DNA from: Candidatus Onthomorpha intestinigallinarum
GTDB lineage: Bacteria > Bacteroidota > Bacteroidia > Bacteroidales > P3
Direction: 5' to 3'
NCBI GenBank assembly: GCA_019114015.1
Contig: DXGG01000198.1
Location: forward strand, 1 to 5,405
Length of the DNA stretch: 5,405 nt
How positions within the stretch are numbered: position 1 is the first letter of the stretch; each line of letters begins with the position of its first letter. This document shows, in pieces, positions 1 through 5,348 of this stretch. The notes under the pieces are model-generated. The model was not told the origin of the DNA. It did not search any database and saw nothing but the letters and a program-made list of their open reading frames with translations. The position numbers were made by a program, and so were the translations under genes.

Positions 1-600
1 GAGTTGAAGGCTCTCGGCGTGGAGGCCAGGGGATATGCTTCCAATGCGGCTTCGTTTGAGGAGAGCGCGCAACTTGTGGACAATGTCGTGAAGGATTTCG
101 GCAGGATAGATGTTTTGGTCAACAATGCCGGCATCACGAGGGACAACCTGCTTATGAGGATGAGCGAACAGGACTGGGATTTGGTCTTGAACGTCAACCT
201 CAAGAGCGTCTTCAACCTCACTCATGCGTGTCAGAAGGTCATGTTGAAGCAGAGAAGCGGTTCAATCATCAACATGAGCAGCGTTGTCGGCGTAAGCGGC
301 AATGCGGGTCAGGCAAACTATTCGGCTTCCAAGGCCGGAATCATAGGCTTCACCAAGAGCATCGCCAAGGAGTTGGGTTCAAGAAACATACGTTGCAACG
401 CCATAGCTCCGGGATTCATCATTACGGACATGACTGCAAAACTATCCGAAGAGGTTCGCAAGGACTGGGAACAGAAGATACCGTTGAGGCGTGGCGGAAA
501 GCCGGAAGAGGTGGCCAAGGCGTGCGTATTTCTTGCCTCTGACCTTAGTTCCTATGTCAGCGGTCAGGTGTTGCATGTGTGCGGTGCGATGAATTGTTAG
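1..600 (+). CDS. fabG: 3-oxoacyl-[acyl-carrier-protein] reductase, 5'-truncated by the window edge
   Basis: NADPH-dependent reduction of 3-oxoacyl-ACP to 3-hydroxyacyl-ACP in cytoplasmic type II fatty acid synthesis. The frame is open from base 1, giving 199 residues; aligned to E. coli FabG from memory, about 44 N-terminal residues (the Rossmann TGxxxGIG loop) lie outside the window. Visible short-chain dehydrogenase landmarks, numbered from the first visible residue: NNAG at 41-44, tetrad Asn66 in NVNLKS, catalytic Ser94 in NMSSVVG, Tyr107 and Lys111 in the YxxxK motif, and the PG of IAPGF at 137-138. The LLMRMSEQ and SGSIINMSSVVG segments are strongly FabG-like, so this is unlikely to be another SDR. 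The C-terminus reads CGAMNC where E. coli has a GGM ending. A TTG at base 4 is an in-frame codon and not the true start. G+C-rich codon use matches the next gene. The start, upstream neighbours and any fatty-acid gene cluster are not visible. Confidence 0.93.
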   Translation, partial: ELKALGVEARGYASNAASFEESAQLVDNVVKDFGRIDVLVNNAGITRDNLLMRMSEQDWDLVLNVNLKSVFNLTHACQKVMLKQRSGSIINMSSVVGVSGNAGQANYSASKAGIIGFTKSIAKELGSRNIRCNAIAPGFIITDMTAKLSEEVRKDWEQKIPLRRGGKPEEVAKACVFLASDLSSYVSGQVLHVCGAMNC

Positions 601-602
601 TG

Positions 603-610
603 TATATTTG
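603..610 (+). promoter_or_regulatory. Possible Bacteroides-type -7 element before the PLP-enzyme gene
   Basis: TATATTTG exactly fits the Bacteroidota -7 consensus TAnnTTTG and lies in the 39-nt gap after the fabG stop. The -33 side is weak: TGTG at 578-581, 21 bp upstream, matches TTTG in three of four bases and lies inside fabG. If used, transcription would start near 615-620, leaving a leader of about 20-25 nt, so the PLP-enzyme gene may be expressed apart from fabG. Confidence 0.35.
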
Positions 611-639
611 AAAACAAGGATATAAAAATACAATAGGAT

Positions 640-1842
640 ATGAAGAAATTTGATCCTGCAACGGCCATAAGCGCCGTTCAGCAGTTGTCCTCCGAGAGAG
701 GAGTAAACCCTAATGTGAACGATTCTGCTACGTTTACCTTCCCTTACGGTCAGACCATGACGGACACATTCCACGGCGAGACCGAAGGTTATTATCTTTA
801 TTCGCGTCACTGGAATCCGTCCAACTTCGCGCTTTGTCAGGCTCTTGCGGCCATGGAAGGCACCGAAGCCGCTTGGGTTACCGGTTCGGGAATGGCTGCG
901 ATAACATGTTCGTTGATGCACTTTTTGAAAGCGGGAGACCATTGTGTGGCATCACAGACCGTTTACGGCGGAACATTCGCTTTTCTTAAGAACTACATAG
1001 TAAAGTACGGCGTTGAGGTTACCTTTGTCGATACCACCAACCTTGAGGAGGTGAAGGCTGCAATGCGTCCAAACACCAAGGTGGTATATACCGAGCTTAT
1101 GTCAAACCCTTTGTTGAGAATAGCCAATGTGGGAGAGTTGAAGAAGATAGCTTCTGCTTCAGGTGCCAAGCTGTTGGTTGACAACACTTTCACCCCCATG
1201 ATATTCTCGCCTTACAAGTTGGGTGCGGATGTGGTGATATATTCCATGACCAAGTTTGTCAACGGCAAGAACGATTGTGTTGCCGGCGCTATCTGTGCAG
1301 ACAAGGCAACGATAAACGCCATGATAGACGTAAACGACGGAACGGCCATGTTGTTGGGTCCGGTGTTGGATTCATTCCGTTCGACGTCCATTTTGAAGAA
1401 TCTTTACACCTTGCACATACGTATGCAGCAGCACTCCAAAAATGCGGCATACCTGTCCAAGAGATTCAATGAAATAGGAATCAAGGCGAACTATCCGGGC
1501 AACGAAGACCATATAGACCACAAGTTGATGACCGAGCAGATGAACGAAGGCTTCGGCTACGGTGGAATGATAGCGATAGACCTCGGAACGGCCGAAAGAG
1601 CCAACAGGTTCATGGAGGCCATGCAGGCAAAGGGCGTAGGCTATCTTGCAGTGTCTTTGGGTTACTTCCGCACCTTGTTCTCATGTTCGGGCAAGTCCAC
1701 ATCTTCGGAAGTTCCTGAAGAAATACAGAAGAAGATGGGCATGAGCGAAGGATTGGTGCGCTACTCAGTCGGTCTGGACAACGACATGGAACATACATTC
1801 GGACTTATCGTTGAAGCATTGAAGGAAATAAAGTTCATCTAA
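640..1842 (+). CDS. PLP-dependent Cys/Met metabolism enzyme (methionine gamma-lyase / trans-sulfuration family)
   Basis: Cytoplasmic fold-type I PLP enzyme; 400 residues, the usual length of methionine gamma-lyase and cystathionine lyases/synthases. Visible cofactor and substrate residues: Tyr54 and Arg56 (YSR, phosphate contact from the neighbouring subunit), Ser83-Gly84-Met85, Tyr109 (stacks on PLP), Asp181 (DNTF, pairs with the pyridine N), Lys205 in SMTKF (Schiff base), Ser339 in SLG, and Arg374 in GLVRYSVGLD (substrate carboxylate). Several positions differ from classical members: Gly111 replaces the special Cys of Pseudomonas methionine gamma-lyase, GKND follows the Lys instead of GH(S/C)D, and CSGKSTSSEVP (348-358) replaces the common PASMTH stretch. 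The family is secure; the reaction (gamma-lyase, gamma-synthase or sulfhydrylase) is not, so I give no symbol. ATG 640 has an A-rich upstream region with no strong Shine-Dalgarno. It lies 39 nt after fabG and is closed by the terminator at 1870. Confidence 0.87.
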   Translation: MKKFDPATAISAVQQLSSERGVNPNVNDSATFTFPYGQTMTDTFHGETEGYYLYSRHWNPSNFALCQALAAMEGTEAAWVTGSGMAAITCSLMHFLKAGDHCVASQTVYGGTFAFLKNYIVKYGVEVTFVDTTNLEEVKAAMRPNTKVVYTELMSNPLLRIANVGELKKIASASGAKLLVDNTFTPMIFSPYKLGADVVIYSMTKFVNGKNDCVAGAICADKATINAMIDVNDGTAMLLGPVLDSFRSTSILKNLYTLHIRMQQHSKNAAYLSKRFNEIGIKANYPGNEDHIDHKLMTEQMNEGFGYGGMIAIDLGTAERANRFMEAMQAKGVGYLAVSLGYFRTLFSCSGKSTSSEVPEEIQKKMGMSEGLVRYSVGLDNDMEHTFGLIVEALKEIKFI

Positions 1843-1869
1843 GCGACATTTGTTGCTGTTTTTATCTGC

Positions 1870-1909
1870 AAGGAGGGAAAGGCATGCCTTTCCCTCCTTT
1901 GTTTTTGTT
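1870..1909 (+). terminator. Intrinsic terminator after the PLP-enzyme gene
   Basis: A perfect 30-bp palindrome at 1870-1899 (arms AAGGAGGGAAAGG and CCTTTCCCTCCTT, loop CATG) begins 28 nt after the stop codon and runs into a T-rich stretch (TTTGTTTTTGTT) through about 1909. There is no T run on the other side for the minus strand, so it should act mainly on rightward transcription. It separates the housekeeping unit from the AT-rich accessory genes. Confidence 0.93.
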
Positions 1910-1959
1910 GAATGTTTATCAATTTTGTGCATGTGTACTAAAAAAATATATCGATTTAT

Positions 1960-1990
1960 TTTGTGGAATAAAGAAAAATGTATATATTTG
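1960..1990 (+). promoter_or_regulatory. Bacteroides-type promoter of the lipoprotein/thioredoxin gene set
   Basis: TTTG at 1960-1963 (-33 element), exactly 19 bp, then TATATTTG at 1983-1990 (-7 element, fits TAnnTTTG). Spacing and both motifs match the Bacteroidota primary sigma-factor consensus. The expected start is around 1995-2000, giving an A-rich leader of about 50 nt before the ATG at 2050. It sits just after a strong terminator and is the only good promoter I find for the three downstream genes. Confidence 0.68.
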
Positions 1991-1995
1991 CAACA

Positions 1996-2011
1996 TTGAT
2001 CGATTAATCAA
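1996..2011 (+). promoter_or_regulatory. Imperfect dyad at the predicted transcription start; possible operator
   Basis: TTGAT (1996-2000) and ATCAA (2007-2011) are inverted 5-bp arms around CGATTA, directly after the -7 element, and a further ATCAA lies at 2017-2021, 10 bp on. The placement would suit a regulator, but such short AT-rich arms are common by chance in this composition. No regulator gene is visible in the window. Confidence 0.15.
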
Positions 2012-2049
2012 AAAAAATCAATTGTTTAACTAAAAAAAAATAATTGGCT

Positions 2050-2673
2050 ATGAAAAAAGTATTAAGTGGTTTGATGTTGGCAGCATTGCTTGCAACATCA
2101 ATTTTGTTTGTAAATTGCAGTGAGGATGATAGTGAAGACTATTCAATTAACAAAAAGAGCGCAAGTACAACAGAATCAGAATCAGTTTTAATTGCAAGAT
2201 GTTTAAAGGGTTCTGATGCTATAGAACTGTCGTTTGATGTGGATACGGTCGCTAGACAGACTGAACGAGAAGTTGAAAGCAAACTTTTAAAGGGAATCGT
2301 AGTAGAGGAAATATCAATATTGGATTATGAACCTGGCAATATTGATAATGAAGGTGGAATTGTATTTTCTGTTTTTGTTCCTTCAGAAGGAGCGTCATAT
2401 AAAATGTATGCTCCATTGAGAAAATATAATGATAATGATGGAAGTATACTGTATGTTGCAGCAGGTGATATTAAGATAGATGTTTTATGTAAAGGAGTAA
2501 ATTGTGATGGATGTGAGTTGATAATTAAAAAAAGAAAGCCAGTAGGATGCACTAAATGTAGAAATGCAGAAGGTGTTTGTGAATCCAATGTAAATGCTTC
2601 TTATTTATGGGGTCAACAAGCGTTAAGTATTTTATGTGACGTAATCAGTGTAAATGTTGATAAAGTATTTTAG
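2050..2673 (+). CDS. Cys-rich predicted surface lipoprotein, function unknown
   Basis: 207 residues; I do not recognise the family. The N-terminus has Lys2-Lys3, a hydrophobic stretch (about 4-20) and a likely lipid-carrying Cys23 in FVNC, a loose lipobox of the kind tolerated in Bacteroidota. Cys23 is followed by SEDDSED, resembling the acidic lipoprotein export signal that sends Bacteroidota lipoproteins to the cell surface. The middle (about 45-145) is an ordinary soluble, beta-rich-looking region. The C-terminal part is Cys-rich: C147, C152, C155, C167, C170, C177 and C196, with two CxxC pairs (CDGC 152-155, CTKC 167-170); C51 is the other mature cysteine. This could be a disulfide-bonded knot or a metal site. 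I chose ATG 2050 over TTG 2044 because ATG directly precedes a normal lipoprotein signal. Codon use is AT-rich, unlike the upstream genes. Its stop is 2 nt before the first thioredoxin-like gene, implying cotranscription and probable translational coupling. Confidence 0.82.
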   Translation: MKKVLSGLMLAALLATSILFVNCSEDDSEDYSINKKSASTTESESVLIARCLKGSDAIELSFDVDTVARQTEREVESKLLKGIVVEEISILDYEPGNIDNEGGIVFSVFVPSEGASYKMYAPLRKYNDNDGSILYVAAGDIKIDVLCKGVNCDGCELIIKKRKPVGCTKCRNAEGVCESNVNASYLWGQQALSILCDVISVNVDKVF

Positions 2674-2675
2674 AC

Positions 2676-3968
2676 ATGAAGGAGTGTTTTTTATGTTTTT
2701 TGATGATATTTGTTACTTTCTATTGTAATTCTCAATCGTCAGAGACAGTTGAATTTTATAGAGACTTGGAAAAGTATATGAGTAAGCATTTTATCTCATA
2801 TACGGTTGAACAGGAAGATTTTACTAAAGACGGGGAAGTGATTCCCCGCCTTTATAGCATATCTTTTGACAGAAGCGTAAAAAAGAATCCGGTATGTTAT
2901 TGTTTTCATGATATTAATTATTCGCGCTTTGATACGAAAAGCCTTGTTTATATTGATCCTGCATGTGAGGAAATACACACGTATCGTTCCGATTGGGAGA
3001 CGGAAAAGGTGGTGGCTTTTGATATAGAAGAGGTTGATTTGAATCCTTATAAAACCTTCGTTTATTATCAGTTGGGTAATTATTATGGCGATGATGTTTT
3101 TTTCTCTTATTTTAGAGAATTCAAGCCGCTTGAATATGTTGACAGGATAATAAATGATACAGTGATAGGAGGACATCATTGCAAGGTCTATATGGGGAAA
3201 AAAGGTAGAAAAAAAACTTCGACCGAAGACGGCTCTTGGACACCTTGGTATAGGCCAGATATTGTTTTTTATTACAACAAGGACAAGCAGTGGTTCGACA
3301 GTGTGGTTGTTTCTTTGCCGAGTGATGTTGATGAGGTGGTTCGTAAGAATGTTACTTTCTCAAAAACAGTATGCAGGTACAAGAATGTGTCTTTTGAAGA
3401 CAAGACCGCAGAGTATGACAGTATTTTCAGTGAAAGGAATCCTGCATATGCCGTATATAAACATTATGACGACAGTAATCCTTTTGGTGATAATCATTTG
3501 CAGGAAACAACAACAGAAGTGGAAAAGGTTTTGGATAAACTGACCGATGATATATTGGAACATCCTTTTGTCAATGTCAATGGTGACACCACCACTTTGG
3601 GACAGCAGGAAGGCTGGGTATTGATAGAGACGTGGTACGATGCTTGCAGGCCATGCAAGCAGTGGATGGTTGATTACGAAAAGGAAAAGAGTGAAAATGG
3701 TACGACCTCCTTGGAACAGGCAGGCATAAAGGTCTTGTGTGTCAATCCTTATGTGTCCTATATTGACCATTTGAGAAAGACGGCTGATAAATACGGTATA
3801 AGACGAATAGTTTACGCCGGCAAGGGTCTTAACGAAAAGTTTGGCTTCAGGTATTATCCTTCGTATTATCTTGTTTCGCCCGACAAGCATATTGTGTTTA
3901 CGAGTGAAAAATATGTTGAGGACAATTCTATATTCATAGAGAAGATGAAAGAATACGAGGCGAGATGA
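2676..3968 (+). CDS. Secreted two-domain protein with C-terminal TlpA/thioredoxin-like domain, copy 1
   Basis: 430 residues. A hydrophobic N-terminus (4-17) looks like a signal peptide with cleavage near Gln20, though its charged start is weak (Lys2, Glu3) and Cys17 could make it a lipoprotein. Residues about 25-280 form a domain I cannot name; it looks beta-rich and carries CYC (Cys74, Cys76), Cys97, Cys169 and Cys233. Residues about 285-430 are thioredoxin-like: beta strand WVLIETW, active site CRPC (324-327), helix, strand IKVLCVNPY, and a probable cis-Pro395 in YYPSYYLVSPD. This arrangement is typical of TlpA/ResA-type envelope thiol-disulfide oxidoreductases; the active site lacks the usual Trp directly before the first Cys (WYDAC instead of W-C). 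The start lies 2 nt after the lipoprotein stop with no Shine-Dalgarno, so translation probably depends on coupling. The paralogue at 4041-5333 has the same length. Reductase, isomerase or oxidase activity cannot be told from sequence alone. Confidence 0.83.
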   Translation: MKECFLCFLMIFVTFYCNSQSSETVEFYRDLEKYMSKHFISYTVEQEDFTKDGEVIPRLYSISFDRSVKKNPVCYCFHDINYSRFDTKSLVYIDPACEEIHTYRSDWETEKVVAFDIEEVDLNPYKTFVYYQLGNYYGDDVFFSYFREFKPLEYVDRIINDTVIGGHHCKVYMGKKGRKKTSTEDGSWTPWYRPDIVFYYNKDKQWFDSVVVSLPSDVDEVVRKNVTFSKTVCRYKNVSFEDKTAEYDSIFSERNPAYAVYKHYDDSNPFGDNHLQETTTEVEKVLDKLTDDILEHPFVNVNGDTTTLGQQEGWVLIETWYDACRPCKQWMVDYEKEKSENGTTSLEQAGIKVLCVNPYVSYIDHLRKTADKYGIRRIVYAGKGLNEKFGFRYYPSYYLVSPDKHIVFTSEKYVEDNSIFIEKMKEYEAR

Positions 3969-3983
3969 TTTCGTGAGAGAAAT
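2792..3983 (+). repeat. Tandem duplication, left unit
   Basis: DNA homologous to 4163-5348 on the same strand. Clear identity begins at codon 40 of copy 1 and ends 15 nt past its stop codon. Exact shared blocks include 27 nt at 2792-2818, 40 nt at 2850-2889, 36 nt at 2966-3001, 59 nt at 3582-3640 and 57 nt at 3862-3918. The offset is 1371 bp at the left end, 1368 in the middle and 1365 at the right, from two one-codon length differences. Confidence 0.95.
2831..2848 (+). other. Intragenic hairpin in copy 1
   Basis: Perfect 7-bp GC-rich stem (CGGGGAA / TTCCCCG) with loop GTGA, inside the coding sequence about 155 nt after the start codon. The second paralogue has the same stem, extended to 9 bp, at the same place with a different loop. 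It encodes Gly-Glu-Val-Ile-Pro. A role in mRNA folding or pausing is only a possibility. Confidence 0.5.
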
Positions 3984-4026
3984 ATATGTTTTGGCAGACA
4001 GTAGTGAAATTTGGTTTTTAACAAAC

Positions 4027-4034
4027 AAGGAGGA
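4027..4034 (+). promoter_or_regulatory. Strong Shine-Dalgarno site deciding the start of copy 2
   Basis: AAGGAGGA lies 4 nt before the ATG at 4038 (counting from the GGAGG core) and 7 nt before the ATG at 4041, favouring 4041. A near-perfect Shine-Dalgarno is unusual in Bacteroidota and contrasts with the other starts in the window, which have none. Choosing 4041 also gives a clean signal peptide and a length of 430, equal to copy 1. Confidence 0.7.
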
Positions 4035-4040
4035 AATATG

Positions 4041-5333
4041 ATGAAAAAAGTATTGTTTTTGGGCTGTGTTATATTGATGCAGTCATTGTTCGGTTACTCT
4101 CAATTTTTTAAAACGCTTCGCTATCAACTTGATTTGATTAAATGGTTGAAGCGGCAATCTTATATCTCATATACGGTTGAACAGGAAGACTTTGATAAAG
4201 ACGGGGAATCATTTCCCCGTCTTTATAGCATATCTTTTGACAGAAGCGTAAAAAAGAATCTTGTATGTTATTGTTTTGGTGGGAGATATTCGAGATTAGA
4301 TAAGGATAGTATTGTCTATATTGACCCAGTATATGAGGAAATACACACGTATCGTTCCGATTGGGAGACAAAAAAGGTAGATTTTTTAGGTGTAGAAGAG
4401 GTCGATTTGAATCCTTATAGAAACTTCGCTTATTATCAGTTGAATAATTCTTATGGTGATGATTTGTTTTTTTCGTATTCTCTGGGTAGAGATCGGATGT
4501 TGTATGTTGACAGGATAGTGAAGGATACGGTGATGGGAGGAAGTCATTGCAAGGTTTATATAGGAAGATCAAGTACAAAAAAAATTCTAATATCTGATAC
4601 TTGTTGGACGCCGCCGTTTCATGCAGATGTGGTTGTTTATTACAACAAGGACAAACAGTGGGTTGACAGCGTAGTTACCTCCCTGCCGAGTGATGTTGAT
4701 GAGGTGGTTCGTGAGAATATCATCTTTACTAAAACAGTATGCAGGTACAAGAATGTGTCCTTTGAAGACAAGACCGCAGAGTATGACAGTATTTTCAGTG
4801 AAAGGAATCCTGTATATGCCATCTATGAACATCTTGACGACAGTAAACCTTATGGTGAACACTATTCTTCGCCAAAACCGAGAACGAAAAAGGTTTTGGA
4901 TATACTGACCGATGATATATTGGAACATCCTTTTGTCGATGTCAACGGTGACACCACCACTTTGGGACAGCAGGAAGGCTGGGTATTGATAGAGACGTGG
5001 TACGACGGTTGCAGGCCATGCAAGCAGTGGATAGTTGATTACGAAAATGAAAAGAAAGAAAAGGGTACGACCTCCTTGGAGCAGGCAGGCATAAAGGTCT
5101 TGTGTGTCAATCCTTATGTGTCTTATATTGACTATCTGAGAAAGACAGCGGATGAATACGGTATAGGACGAATAGTTTATGCCGGCAAGGGTATTAAGGA
5201 AAAGTTGGGCTTCATGTATTCTCCTACGTATTATCTTGTTTCGCCCGACAAGCATATTGTGTTTACGAGTGAAAAATATGTTGGGGACAATTCTATATTC
5301 ATAGAGAAGATGAAAGAATACGAGACAAGATGA
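4041..5333 (+). CDS. Secreted two-domain protein with C-terminal TlpA/thioredoxin-like domain, copy 2
   Basis: 430 residues, paralogue of the gene at 2676-3968. It has a canonical signal peptide (Lys2-Lys3, hydrophobic 4-18, GYS then Gln21 at the likely cleavage site), pointing to the periplasm, with no lipobox. The unrecognised N-terminal domain (about 25-280) keeps the Cys residues of CYC (76, 78), Cys170 and Cys234, lacks the Cys97 of copy 1 and gains Cys188. The thioredoxin-like domain (about 285-430) has CRPC at 324-327 (preceded by Gly instead of Ala), Cys355 in KVLCVNPY, and a probable cis-Pro395 in YSPTYYLVSPD. From residue 286 on, the copies differ at 18 of 145 positions by my count; divergence is greater in the N-terminal domain and near total in the signal peptide. 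The 72-nt spacer from copy 1 has no terminator or convincing promoter, so it is probably the third gene of the same transcript, but translated independently. Confidence 0.84.
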   Translation: MKKVLFLGCVILMQSLFGYSQFFKTLRYQLDLIKWLKRQSYISYTVEQEDFDKDGESFPRLYSISFDRSVKKNLVCYCFGGRYSRLDKDSIVYIDPVYEEIHTYRSDWETKKVDFLGVEEVDLNPYRNFAYYQLNNSYGDDLFFSYSLGRDRMLYVDRIVKDTVMGGSHCKVYIGRSSTKKILISDTCWTPPFHADVVVYYNKDKQWVDSVVTSLPSDVDEVVRENIIFTKTVCRYKNVSFEDKTAEYDSIFSERNPVYAIYEHLDDSKPYGEHYSSPKPRTKKVLDILTDDILEHPFVDVNGDTTTLGQQEGWVLIETWYDGCRPCKQWIVDYENEKKEKGTTSLEQAGIKVLCVNPYVSYIDYLRKTADEYGIGRIVYAGKGIKEKLGFMYSPTYYLVSPDKHIVFTSEKYVGDNSIFIEKMKEYETR

Positions 5334-5348
5334 TTTTGTGAGAGAAAT
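4163..5348 (+). repeat. Tandem duplication, right unit
   Basis: Counterpart of 2792-3983. Homology continues through the stop codon to GTGAGAGAAAT at 5338-5348, then stops sharply. Because the match covers 15 non-coding bases after the stop, this is a DNA-level tandem duplication and not two separately acquired family members. Confidence 0.95.
4200..4221 (+). other. Intragenic hairpin in copy 2
   Basis: Perfect 9-bp stem (GACGGGGAA / TTCCCCGTC) with loop TCAT, about 160 nt after the start codon. It is at the aligned position of the copy 1 hairpin. All four loop bases differ between the copies, while the 14 core stem bases are identical; a synonymous Arg change (CGC to CGT) lengthens the stem here. 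Confidence 0.5.

Noticed and set aside
442..942. Minus-strand open frame of 166 codons across the fabG / PLP-enzyme junction
   Set aside because: It is antisense to two clear gene families and its translation shows no recognisable domain.
2044..2049. TTG start two codons upstream for the lipoprotein
   Set aside because: ATG at 2050 directly precedes a standard Lys-Lys signal peptide; the TTG adds only two residues and has no ribosome site favouring it.
3642..3660. Inverted repeat GCTTGCA / TGCAAGC over the CRPC codons of copy 1
   Set aside because: Two TGC cysteine codons with flanking GCT/AAG create this by chance; copy 2 breaks the outer pairs, so there is no sign the structure is kept.
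3981..3996. Promoter-like AT-rich TATATGTTTTG in the spacer between the twins
   Set aside because: The -7 element needs TAnnTTTG and this does not fit exactly; there is no TTTG at the required distance upstream.
4011..4040. TTG start at 4011 or ATG at 4038 for copy 2
   Set aside because: The frame from 4011 reads through the Shine-Dalgarno site itself. ATG 4041 has better spacing from that site and yields a normal signal peptide.
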